From contig CAJFVO010000001.1 in NCBI GenBank assembly GCA_904420555.1, positions 248,001-312,000 on the forward strand: a DNA stretch of 64,000 bases, read 5' to 3'. A program made the translations under genes and the position numbers. Positions 43,912 through 51,257 of this stretch are shown here, in pieces. This DNA is from Candidatus Heritagella intestinalis. Lineage in GTDB: Bacteria; Bacillota; Clostridia; Oscillospirales; Acutalibacteraceae. Below the pieces are notes generated by a model. The model did no database searches and had not been told where the DNA came from. It saw only the letters and a list, made by a program, of their open reading frames with translations. How positions within the stretch are numbered: the first letter of the stretch is position 1; the number at the start of each line of letters is the position of its first letter.

Positions 43912-44215
43912 TGCCTTGTCGCTCATGCCGCGACGGGCACCATCTTTTCTCCTTGGATGAGAAAAGATGGAAAAAGAATCAGATGGGCTGGCATCTTGAC
44001 ACGCCAAGCGAAATCATCCTGCAAGCAAGCTTGCGGATGCATTTCGAAGGCGGTCAGGGTAGCTTCTTTTTTGACGCGGGGCAACGGCATCTATGAGCGA
44101 GCTTTTCTCTCGCGTTGCCAGCCCGCTCCCGCTGACGAAAAGGGTAAATGCTCTTCCCTGCTGATTCAGTAGCGGAACAGCCTGCCTGATAGGAGAAAGC
44201 CCGATAAGTTGGAGG
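43912..44215 (+). repeat. Dispersed element L, copy 4
   Basis: Shares its first 230 bp or so with copy 2 and its last 100 bp, including GATAGGAGAAAGCCCGATAA, with copy 1. This makes it the link showing that copies 1 to 4 are one mosaic family. The stem CCATCTTTTCTC with its complement is at about 43938-43970. Confidence 0.8.
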
Positions 44216-44261
44216 GCTGATGCTGGTTGGTGCGTTGGAGATACCTAACTAAACGGGGGCG

Positions 44262-44276
44262 GCGGACAGGGTCCGC
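44262..44276. repeat. Palindrome module, arms GCGGAC/GTCCGC
   Basis: Six-base-pair arms around AGG; the minus strand is preceded by TTCCCCGCGAACTGGGA, as at 38210 and 36130. Confidence 0.65.
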
Positions 44277-44384
44277 TCCCAGTTCGCGGGGAAGAAGCAG
44301 TAGCCAACAGCCCTGTTTTCTCGCGAAGGTAGTTACGCGTGGGAAAAGGGGACGGCTTACGCTTACTTTAGGCGCGGATTGGAA

Positions 44385-44399
44385 CCGCACACTGTGCGG
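44385..44399. repeat. Palindrome module, arms CCGCACA/TGTGCGG
   Basis: Seven-base-pair arms around C (ACT centre). Nearby at 44485-44515 is another stem with CCCCCTTTTCTT arms, related to the stem in element L, followed by GGTGTACGACCCATAGGAGA, similar to the flank of L copy 1. The spacer 43837-44719 holds only such repeat pieces. Confidence 0.65.
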
Positions 44400-44639
44400 C
44401 AGCCGGAGCCCCCGTTTCACAGGGCTTCTTTGCGTGGAACCTTTCGCGCTCAAGCCGCGCAGGCTTGCGAATCTTTTCCCCCCTTTTCTTTTCGCAAGAA
44501 AAGGGGGTGTACGACCCATAGGAGACTGAGGGGATTCAGGGCCGCGCCCTGAAAAAAGGCAGTTTGGGAGAAGAAAGCCGCTCTTTGACTCCCCCGTCTG
44601 CATTCGCAGACATCCCCTCGAGGAGGGGGCTCCCCGCCC

Positions 44640-44719
44640 AGCCCGCTTACGCAGGAGAAAAGGTAGCTCGTAGATGATGCTATCTCGCGGCTTGGGAGCG
44701 CATACTATGCGCCGCGGGA
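44640..44719 (-). repeat. 3'-end repeat and palindrome after the GT-C gene
   Basis: Reverse core (GCTTACGCAGGAGAAAAGG, GATGATGCTATCTCGCGGC) and palindrome 44698-44712, arms GCGCATA/TATGCGC around C, ending eight bases before the gene's stop codon. Confidence 0.75.
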
Positions 44720-46303
44720 TCAGACTGTTTGTTTGCGTTTTCTCAAAACAGGAATAGCCTTCAGGTATAGCCTGCTTTGGAGCTTTTCTGCGAGAATCCC
44801 CAGGCCCTTCACGGCGTAGGGCAGCAGCAGGAAGAAATACACCACCGTATATTGTCCCTTTGCCTCCCACATCAAGTGGAAGAGGAACCCGCCGATAAAC
44901 ACCAGAATGGGCATCAACTGGGAGAAAGTGAGCTTTTTCCGGCCCAGCACCAGGGCGCACAGGGCAAAGAAATACACCAGGCTCTGGACAATGTCGAAGA
45001 ATTTCACATAGGCCCGGCCCAGCAGTCCGCCCTCTCCCAGCAGGGAGCGCACCGGCCGGGAAAAATCCTGATGGGGCTTCCGGGTCTGCTGAATCCACAA
45101 GCTCTGGAAGGTAGGCTCATTCCAGATGCTGGCGGTCTTTTTGGCGAAGAACTCCACCGCATAGCCCGGCTCCTGCACAAAAATCCCCATGCGCTCCTTG
45201 ATTGTTTCCGAAGCCAGGGCCGCCGTTTTTTCGGTGTCATAGCCATTTTCCCGGAACAGTCGAAGGGAATGTTCGGCGTTATACCATCCCGGTGCCCGGG
45301 GACCTTCCTCCACTCCCATAGCCACCCAAGACGCCGTAGGAACCCCCTTCTCAATCTGCTGGCCGGTTACCTGCTCCAGGCTCACTTCCAGGGCAAAGCT
45401 GCCCAGGCTGTTTGTTACCACCAGGACAAGCGCCGCCACCAAGCAGCGCCACTTCTTTTGCCGCAGGGCGTGGTACAGGAAGGTAATCACCGCCGCCACC
45501 AGAAAGATGAGATAGTTGGATTTCAGCAGTACCGCTCCGGTGAAGCACAGGGCCGAGGCCGCTAAAAACCACCCATTCCAGTTCTCCAAATACCGGACCT
45601 GGCAATAGAGCCCCAGCATGGCCAACAGCAGGCCGGGAATGGTGCCGTAAGCAAAGGTCACATAGAACATCATAGGCAGATACAGCAGCAGAAGCAGCGC
45701 CATGGGTTTGCTCCGGGAGAGAAAGGCGGTCCGGCGCAGGAATCCGGCAAAGCACACTGCCGAAGCCAGGGCCGCCAGCACATTCAAAAACTGAATGGCC
45801 AGCACGTTTCCCTCTCCAAAGAGGAACTGCAGCCCGGCATAGAACACTACCAGGCCGTTTTGGTTGGGGTAGCAGTAGAGATAGCCGCCCTTTTCCCAGG
45901 GGGAAACATCCCCCCGCAAAAGCCCTGCCGCGCACTCCAATACCGAGCGTTGGTCGGCAATGGGCCACAGGGCTACCGACAGCACCCAGAGAGCATAGGC
46001 CGCCGCCAAGCACAGCAGCAGCCCGTGAAAATGCCTCTCGATAAAGTCCAACACCTTTTGCCGCTGCTTCCAAAGGGCCGCGCCCAAAACCGTCACCACG
46101 CCAATGACCGCCACGTGCAGGAGAAGGGAATCCCGATGGAACCGGGTGACCTCCTCTACACCGCTGACCCTGGCGGTGAAGACCACGCTGCCCAGCCACA
46201 GAAGACCCAGCAGCACCCCTCCAATGGCAATGACGGCGGTTTTACAGAACCCTTCCCAGCGCTTCTGCCACTTGGAATCCGCGGATTTACCGGTCATTGT
46301 CAT
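44720..46303 (-). CDS. Polytopic membrane protein, probable GT-C glycosyltransferase
   Basis: 527 residues with about eleven TM segments. After the first TM there is a loop with an Arg-His-Asp stretch (TRFHRDS) and a longer outer loop with QNGLVVFYAG. The topology and its pairing with a GT2 enzyme fit a GT-C transferase that uses a polyprenyl-phosphate sugar, but I see no diagnostic motif, so this is inference. The start overlaps the GT2 stop, so translation is coupled. It may glycosylate a surface polymer. Confidence 0.68.
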   Translation of the reverse strand: MTMTGKSADSKWQKRWEGFCKTAVIAIGGVLLGLLWLGSVVFTARVSGVEEVTRFHRDSLLLHVAVIGVVTVLGAALWKQRQKVLDFIERHFHGLLLCLAAAYALWVLSVALWPIADQRSVLECAAGLLRGDVSPWEKGGYLYCYPNQNGLVVFYAGLQFLFGEGNVLAIQFLNVLAALASAVCFAGFLRRTAFLSRSKPMALLLLLYLPMMFYVTFAYGTIPGLLLAMLGLYCQVRYLENWNGWFLAASALCFTGAVLLKSNYLIFLVAAVITFLYHALRQKKWRCLVAALVLVVTNSLGSFALEVSLEQVTGQQIEKGVPTASWVAMGVEEGPRAPGWYNAEHSLRLFRENGYDTEKTAALASETIKERMGIFVQEPGYAVEFFAKKTASIWNEPTFQSLWIQQTRKPHQDFSRPVRSLLGEGGLLGRAYVKFFDIVQSLVYFFALCALVLGRKKLTFSQLMPILVFIGGFLFHLMWEAKGQYTVVYFFLLLPYAVKGLGILAEKLQSRLYLKAIPVLRKRKQTV

Positions 46304-47255
46304 GGTTCCGGTTCAGGTACTCCCGGATAAGGAACCGGGGACGCTCCTTGGTTTCCAGATAGATTTTCCCGATGTATTCTCCCACTACGCCCAGGGAGAA
46401 CAGCAAGAGACCGCCCACGCCCCAAATAGACAGGACGATACTGGTCCAGCCCTGGGTGGTGGAGCCCATAAAGTACTGCACCAGGGAATAAATGGCCACG
46501 ATAATGCTCACAGCCATAATGAAGAAGCCCAGGAAAGTGATAAACCGGATGGGCTTGACGCTCAGGGAAGTAATGCCCTCAAAGGCCAGGCCCAGCATCT
46601 TCTTCAAGGGATACTTGCTCTCCCCGGCCAGGCGCTCGTGGCGCTCATAGGTGACAACATCCGTATCATAGCCAATCATGGGCACAATGCCCCGGAGGAA
46701 CAGGTTGACCTCCTTGAACTGGGACAGGCCCTCCAGGGCCGCCTTGCTCATCAGGCGGTAATCCGCGTGGTTGTAGATGGTATCCGCTCCCAGGAGCTTC
46801 ATGAGCTTATAGAAGGACTGGGCGGTAAAGCGCTTGAAGAAGGTGTCGGTCTCCCGCTTGGAGCGCACGCCATAGACAATATCGCAGCCGTTGTGGTATT
46901 TCTCCAGCATCTCGTCCATGGCGTCCAGGTCGTCCTGCAAATCCGCATCAATGGAAATGGTGATGTCGCAGTCGTCCTTTACCGTCATCAGGCCCGCCAG
47001 CAGGGCGTTCTGATGGCCCCGGTTCCGGGTGAGATTGACGCCGGCATACAGGGGGTCCTGCTCATAAAGCTCCCGGATAATGGGCCAGGTGCGGTCCTTG
47101 GAGCCGTCATTGACAAACACAATCCGGCTGTCCCGGGCAATGAGGCCTCTCTCCATCAGAGAAGTCATTTTTTCCTTCAGCTGCCGGGCCGTCTCCGGCA
47201 GCACCTCTTCTTCATTATAGCAGGGAATCACTACATACAAAATATTCTCCCGCAT
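46287..47255 (-). CDS. GT2 polyprenyl-phosphate glycosyltransferase (GtrB/DPM1-like)
   Basis: 322 residues. The GT-A domain has VVIPCYNEEEVLPET, FVNDGSKD and the DXD-like SIDADLQDD; ADYRLM and FLRGI follow. Two C-terminal TM segments anchor it. Such enzymes move a sugar from a nucleotide to undecaprenyl phosphate at the inner face. ATG 47255 has proper spacing to GGGAG. It is coupled to the GT-C-like gene downstream, and together they could decorate a surface polymer with one sugar. Confidence 0.9.
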   Translation of the reverse strand: MRENILYVVIPCYNEEEVLPETARQLKEKMTSLMERGLIARDSRIVFVNDGSKDRTWPIIRELYEQDPLYAGVNLTRNRGHQNALLAGLMTVKDDCDITISIDADLQDDLDAMDEMLEKYHNGCDIVYGVRSKRETDTFFKRFTAQSFYKLMKLLGADTIYNHADYRLMSKAALEGLSQFKEVNLFLRGIVPMIGYDTDVVTYERHERLAGESKYPLKKMLGLAFEGITSLSVKPIRFITFLGFFIMAVSIIVAIYSLVQYFMGSTTQGWTSIVLSIWGVGGLLLFSLGVVGEYIGKIYLETKERPRFLIREYLNRNHDNDR

Positions 47256-47310
47256 TTGGTTCATCTCCCATCAATAGATTGTAAAAATAATGTAAAAAAA
47301 GCCTTTTTAT

Positions 47311-47341
47311 AAGAACAGGCCCCTGGGAACCAGCGGCCTGC
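47311..47341 (-). terminator. Terminator after corA
   Basis: CAGGCC pairs with GGCCTG, with an inner CTGG/CCAG, followed on the minus strand by TTCTTATAAAAA. Moderate T content. Confidence 0.55.
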
Positions 47342-47347
47342 TATAGG

Positions 47348-48271
47348 TTATATCATTTGCTTTTTTCTGAGGATAAAGAAGGCCGCCGCCATGAGAACCA
47401 CCATCACCCCAATGGGGAACCAGAAGTTGTCAAAGGGAAGGTTCCCTACATTCATGCCGTAGATACCAGAAATCACCGTGGGGATGGAGATAATCAGGGT
47501 AATGGAGGACAGCACCTTCATAACGATGTTCAGGTTGTTGGAAATAATGGAGGCAAAGGCGTCCATGGTGCCGGAAAGGATGTTCAGGTGGATGCCGGCC
47601 ATTTCAATGGCCTGCTTGATTTCAATGAGCACGTCCTCCAGCAAATCCTGGTCCTCTTCATAGAGGCGGATGGCCCGGCCCCGCATAATCTTCTCAATGG
47701 TGATTTCGTCGGCCTTCAGGGAAGAGGAAAAATACATCAGGGACTTCTCGATTTCCAGCAGCTGAATCAGCTCTGCGTTCTTCATGGACTTGCGCAGCTC
47801 CCGCTCCACCTGGTTGCTGAGCTTGTCAATCTGCTTCAGATACTGCAGATACCGGCTGGCAATCCGCAGCATCAGGTGCAGGGTGAAGTGGGTCTTCAGG
47901 TTGGTTTTCACGTTCTTCACCAGTCCCTCGGCGAACTCATCCAAAATGGGGTTCTCGTGGAGGGAAACGGTAATCACGTTTTTCTCCGTGATAATAATGC
48001 CCAAAGGGCGGGTGAAGTAGGTAAGGTGTTCGTCATCCAGCTCCACACAGGGAATGTCCAGGATGACCAGGGTATTCCCGTCCTCGGTATCCAAGTGGGA
48101 GGATTCTTCTTCGTCCAGGGCGGCCCGGAAAAAGTCCGGGTCCACTGCAAACTCTTCAATAAGGCGGTTGACCTCCTCCTCATCGGGGTCAATGCAGTTG
48201 ACCCAGCAGCCGGGCTCACAGGTATCCACCGGGCAGATAAAGCCATCGATGGTCTTGTAGTAGTTTACCAT
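47348..48271 (-). CDS. corA: CorA-family magnesium/cobalt transporter
   Basis: 307 residues. A long cytoplasmic domain with an extended helix (SRYLQYLKQIDKLSNQVEREL) is followed by two TM segments; the selectivity motif YGMN lies at the end of the first. This is the CorA 2-TM-GxN layout, a pentameric Mg2+ channel. The start ATG 48271 is preceded by TAAGGAG, in which the TAA is the stop of an upstream leader ORF. A structured leader suggests magnesium-dependent control. Confidence 0.94.
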   Translation of the reverse strand: MVNYYKTIDGFICPVDTCEPGCWVNCIDPDEEEVNRLIEEFAVDPDFFRAALDEEESSHLDTEDGNTLVILDIPCVELDDEHLTYFTRPLGIIITEKNVITVSLHENPILDEFAEGLVKNVKTNLKTHFTLHLMLRIASRYLQYLKQIDKLSNQVERELRKSMKNAELIQLLEIEKSLMYFSSSLKADEITIEKIMRGRAIRLYEEDQDLLEDVLIEIKQAIEMAGIHLNILSGTMDAFASIISNNLNIVMKVLSSITLIISIPTVISGIYGMNVGNLPFDNFWFPIGVMVVLMAAAFFILRKKQMI

Positions 48272-48284
48272 TGCGCATCTCTCC

Positions 48285-48434
48285 TTATACTATGGAGCCG
48301 CCCGCAAGGGAAAACTTGCCTATGCCCGGCATCACTGCCGGCAGCCGCACCCATCCAGGCAGGCGGCGCGCTCCATTTTTTTGAAAACTCTCTGCCGTTT
48401 CTTCACACGATCGACTAAGAGGGTCAGGTTTCAC
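48285..48434 (-). CDS. Leader ORF upstream of corA
   Basis: 49 codons with a strong AGGAGG at good spacing before GTG 48434, starting (M)KPDPLSRS. Its stop TAA forms part of the corA Shine-Dalgarno. Proline alternating with a charged residue right after the start resembles the E. coli MgtL leader (EPDP), whose translation aborts at low Mg2+. The rest of the peptide has no recognisable domain, and its coding sequence overlaps strong RNA stems at 48292-48385. Either the peptide or the RNA, or both, may act in cis. Confidence 0.55.
   Translation of the reverse strand: MKPDPLSRSCEETAESFQKNGARRLPGWVRLPAVMPGIGKFSLAGGSIV
48292..48385 (-). ncRNA. Structured RNA in the corA leader
   Basis: On the minus strand ATGGAG plus CCGCC pair with GGCGG plus CTCCAT, enclosing two hairpins: GCCGGCA with TGCCGG and GCAAG with CTTGC. 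The closing strand ends about 10 nt before the corA ribosome binding site. It does not match the M-box or any riboswitch I know. It could be a sensor RNA or a secondary structure uncovered by ribosome position on the leader ORF. Confidence 0.45.
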
Positions 48435-48528
48435 GATTCGCCACCTCCTGCTGGATAAAAAATGTGTTTTGGGGTTCTGCACCCGCAGGGCCGCAGGCGC
48501 TTTTTTAGTTTCTCGAATCCCACAGGTA

Positions 48529-48556
48529 ATTATAGCACAATAAATTATGTTTGCAA
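48529..48556 (-). promoter_or_regulatory. corA promoter
   Basis: TTGCAA (48551-48556), 16-bp spacer, TATAAT (48529-48534) with an extended TG before the -10. The transcript would have a leader of about 250 nt, unusually long for this window. Confidence 0.7.
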
Positions 48557-48691
48557 GAGAAATCGAGAAATTCGTAGAAACTGCCGATTCCGGCCGCAAA
48601 AAACGCCCAAAACCCGCTGATATTCAGAAAATTCCGCTGTTTTTGGAAGAAAATCCTCCAATTCCGGCGCAAACCACCCTTGGCACAAAGG

Positions 48692-48731
48692 AAAAGCCCC
48701 GCCAACAGGACGCCTGTCCTGCGGACGGAGC
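48692..48731 (-). terminator. Probable terminator after ftsZ
   Basis: CCGC plus AGGACA pair with TCCTGT plus GCGG, followed on the minus strand by GGGCTTTTCC. The T-run is short. Confidence 0.5.
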
Positions 48732-48746
48732 CGCCTGTTTCAGTAT

Positions 48747-49901
48747 TTATCCTCTGTTAAAGATGTCCATAATATTGGTAAAACCGCCGTCGTCATCCTC
48801 CTGGATGGGGGCTGCGGGCTCCCGGGCCGGAGCGGCTGCCCCACGGGTGCCGGGGGCGGTTCTGCCGGTATGGTTCACCGGGGGAACGGGCGCTTCCGCC
48901 GGCGCAGGGGCGGCAGCGGGCTTCTCCTCTGCCACATTGCCGTTGTGGGAGGCAAAACCAGTGGCGATTACCGTCACGGTCATCTCGTCCTCCATGCTCT
49001 CGTCAAAGGCCGCGCCCCAGATGATGTTGGCGTCCTCGTGGGCCAGCTTGGTAATCATGGAAGAAGCCGTGTCGATTTCGTCCAGTCCAATATCCGGCGA
49101 AGAGGTAATGTTGACAATCACGCCCTTGGCGCCGTCAATGGCCGTCTCCAGCAGGGGGCTGGAAACTGCCATCCGGGCGGCCTGCTCGGCCTTGTCCTTG
49201 CCGGAAGCGTGTCCCACGCCCATGTGGGCATAGCCGGCGTCCCGCATAACGGAGGTCACGTCTGCAAAGTCCAGGTTGACCACGCCGGGGAGCTTAATCA
49301 GGTCGGAGATGCTTTGGGCGCCCTGACGGAGGACGTCGTCGGCAATGATAAAGGCGTTCTGCAGGGTAATGCGCTGCTCGCTCACCAGCTTCAGGCGCTC
49401 GTTGGGGATGACCACCAGGGAATCCACGTGCTCCCGCAGGGCCGTGATGCCGCTTTCCGCCTGCTCCATCCGCCGGCGGCCCTCAAAGGCAAAGGGCTTG
49501 GTGACAATGCCGATGGTCAAAACGCCCATCTCCCTGGCGACCTCCGCCACCACAGGAGCTGCGCCGGTGCCGGTGCCGCCGCCCATGCCGGCTGTGATGA
49601 ACACCATGTCGGAACCGCGGATAGCCGCGGCAATAGCCTCCCGGCTCTCCTCGGCGGCCTTCTGGCCGATTTCCGGCTTGGAGCCGGCGCCGCGGCCCCG
49701 GGTAATCTTCTCCCCGATCTGGACCTTCTGGGTGGCCTTAGAGCGGCTCAGCGCCTGCTTATCCGTATTGACGCTGATAAACTCCACGCCCTGGACGCCG
49801 CTGGTCACCATCCGGTCCACAGCGTTGCCGCCGCCGCCGCCGATGCCGATTACTTTGATTACTTCATCGCCAATCAATTCGTTGTCTATTTCAAAAGGCA
49901 T
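48747..49901 (-). CDS. ftsZ: Cell division protein FtsZ
   Basis: Tubulin-like GTPase of 384 residues that forms the division ring. The N-terminus has [17 protein letters not shown], the tubulin signature is [10 protein letters not shown], and the T7 region reads VNLDFADV. A Pro/Ala-rich linker of about 50 residues leads to the C-terminal [15 protein letters not shown] binding peptide. It is the last gene of the division cluster, with its own promoter-like sequence upstream (49984-50012). Confidence 0.97.
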   Translation of the reverse strand: MPFEIDNELIGDEVIKVIGIGGGGGNAVDRMVTSGVQGVEFISVNTDKQALSRSKATQKVQIGEKITRGRGAGSKPEIGQKAAEESREAIAAAIRGSDMVFITAGMGGGTGTGAAPVVAEVAREMGVLTIGIVTKPFAFEGRRRMEQAESGITALREHVDSLVVIPNERLKLVSEQRITLQNAFIIADDVLRQGAQSISDLIKLPGVVNLDFADVTSVMRDAGYAHMGVGHASGKDKAEQAARMAVSSPLLETAIDGAKGVIVNITSSPDIGLDEIDTASSMITKLAHEDANIIWGAAFDESMEDEMTVTVIATGFASHNGNVAEEKPAAAPAPAEAPVPPVNHTGRTAPGTRGAAAPAREPAAPIQEDDDGGFTNIMDIFNRG

Positions 49902-49983
49902 TTGCTTTCTCCCCCTTATTTGGTATGGAAGCCGCCGGAAGCCCCCCGACAGCCCTCATGATTTTTGAGTAGTACCCTTTATA

Positions 49984-50012
49984 AATTTATCACTTTTCCC
50001 TGGGAATTTCAA
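49984..50012 (-). promoter_or_regulatory. Possible ftsZ promoter
   Basis: TTGAAA (50007-50012), 17-bp spacer, TAAATT (49984-49989) on the minus strand, in the 266-bp AT-rich gap between divIB and ftsZ. The gap is by far the longest inside the cluster, so separate ftsZ expression is plausible. Confidence 0.5.
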
Positions 50013-50167
50013 GAAAGATTTGCGCGTGTATGCAAAGTTATTTCATTATTATCTAATTCCCTATGAAAGCAAATAGGTTTTTAAGTATTTTGCCGTTTCC
50101 AGCCGGCCAAAAAAGATTTCTTTTGACCATTTCCCTGATTTTTCGCGGGTTTTCCGGAACGCAGCCC

Positions 50168-51217
50168 CTATTCCCCGCCCTCCTGGGGCTGGGAGGAAGA
50201 AGCCTGGGAGACGCTGCTCTCTGCCGGCTGGGAGGAACCCTCCTCCTGGGAAGAGGCTGACGGAGAAGCGCCGCTCTCCTGGGAAGAAGCCGAGGCAGCT
50301 TCGGAAGACCCAGAAGCGGCGGAAGAGGCCGAAGCCGTCTCAGACGATGCAGAAGAAGCGGGTTCCCCGGAATCCTCCGGCTGGGAAGAGCTTGCAGAGG
50401 AAGCAGAGGAACTGGAATCTGCATTGTAGTAGGCCTTTTTCAGGTCCCGGGTCAGGGAAACATCCAGTTCGCCCTTTTCTGTTTCTTCCAGCTCTTCTTC
50501 CACGATTTTTTTCGCCGAAACCAGCTTCAAGTCCAAATCGTTGGAGTTCCCCAGCAGAATCCGGATGCGCCCATCGTAGACCACCATCATCTGATAGAGA
50601 TTGGACACGTCAATCTGGGTGATGCCGGAAAAGGCGCAGTCCGACAGGGCCTGGGTCAGGCTGTTGAAGACCTTCTGCACCTCTTCCTCCTTGGGAACAG
50701 CGGGATAACCGGCCCGGGGATTTTCCAGCTCCAAGCCGGACACCACCAGGCAGCCTGCGGGAGCCGCCTGGGCGATCTCCAAAATCTTGTTCTCCTGGCT
50801 TACCAGGATATAGCTGTCATCCTGCTCAAAGGCCGCCGAAAGCACCGGTTCCTCCACGGTAATCTGCAAAGTTGCCGGCAGCTTCCGCTCCACCCGCACA
50901 TTCCCCGCATAGGGGAGCTTGTGGTCCAATTCCTCCTGGGCGCCGTTTACATCCGCCAAAAAGAGGTTATCCCCAATCTCAATGCCGCAAATCTCCAGAA
51001 TCTCCTCCTGGGAATACCGGGAGGTATTCTCCACCTGAATGGTGTCAATGCGGAACAGCACCGTCAGGGAAAGGATGACTGCCGCCGCGATGACCACCAA
51101 AAAGCTCACGCAATAAAACAGGATTGCCCGTCTGCGGCGGCGCCTGGCCCGGGCCGTAATGCCCCTGCGCGCCGGCCGCCGCCGGTTTCCTGGTTGGTTG
51201 CCGGGTATTCTTTCCAT
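50168..51217 (-). CDS. divIB: Cell division protein DivIB/FtsQ
   Basis: 349 residues. A basic cytoplasmic head (RRRPARRGITARARRRRRR), one TM segment, a POTRA domain (FRIDTIQVENTSRYSQEEIL) and the beta domain are seen in order. After residue about 265 comes a tail of about 85 residues composed almost only of Ser, Ala, Glu, Gln, Gly and Pro, which is unusual in length for DivIB and probably an extended spacer in the wall. ATG 51217 follows AGAGGGGAG; the open frame upstream lies inside murA. Confidence 0.9.
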   Translation of the reverse strand: MERIPGNQPGNRRRPARRGITARARRRRRRAILFYCVSFLVVIAAAVILSLTVLFRIDTIQVENTSRYSQEEILEICGIEIGDNLFLADVNGAQEELDHKLPYAGNVRVERKLPATLQITVEEPVLSAAFEQDDSYILVSQENKILEIAQAAPAGCLVVSGLELENPRAGYPAVPKEEEVQKVFNSLTQALSDCAFSGITQIDVSNLYQMMVVYDGRIRILLGNSNDLDLKLVSAKKIVEEELEETEKGELDVSLTRDLKKAYYNADSSSSASSASSSQPEDSGEPASSASSETASASSAASGSSEAASASSQESGASPSASSQEEGSSQPAESSVSQASSSQPQEGGE

Positions 51218-51257
51218 GTTCTCCCCTCTTTCCTCAATCTTGATTTTCCTTGACCCC

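Noticed and set aside
44166..45098. Minus-strand open frame across the repeat spacer into the GT-C gene
   Set aside because: It reads through repeats and out of frame with the conserved membrane protein.
48272..48546. M-box (ykoK) magnesium riboswitch upstream of corA
   Set aside because: The conserved M-box blocks (for example the AGGTGAGGCTCC segment) are absent and the folds differ.
48435..48599. In-frame upstream extension of the corA leader ORF
   Set aside because: The extension crosses the promoter at 48529-48556; only the GTG at 48434 has a proper ribosome binding site.
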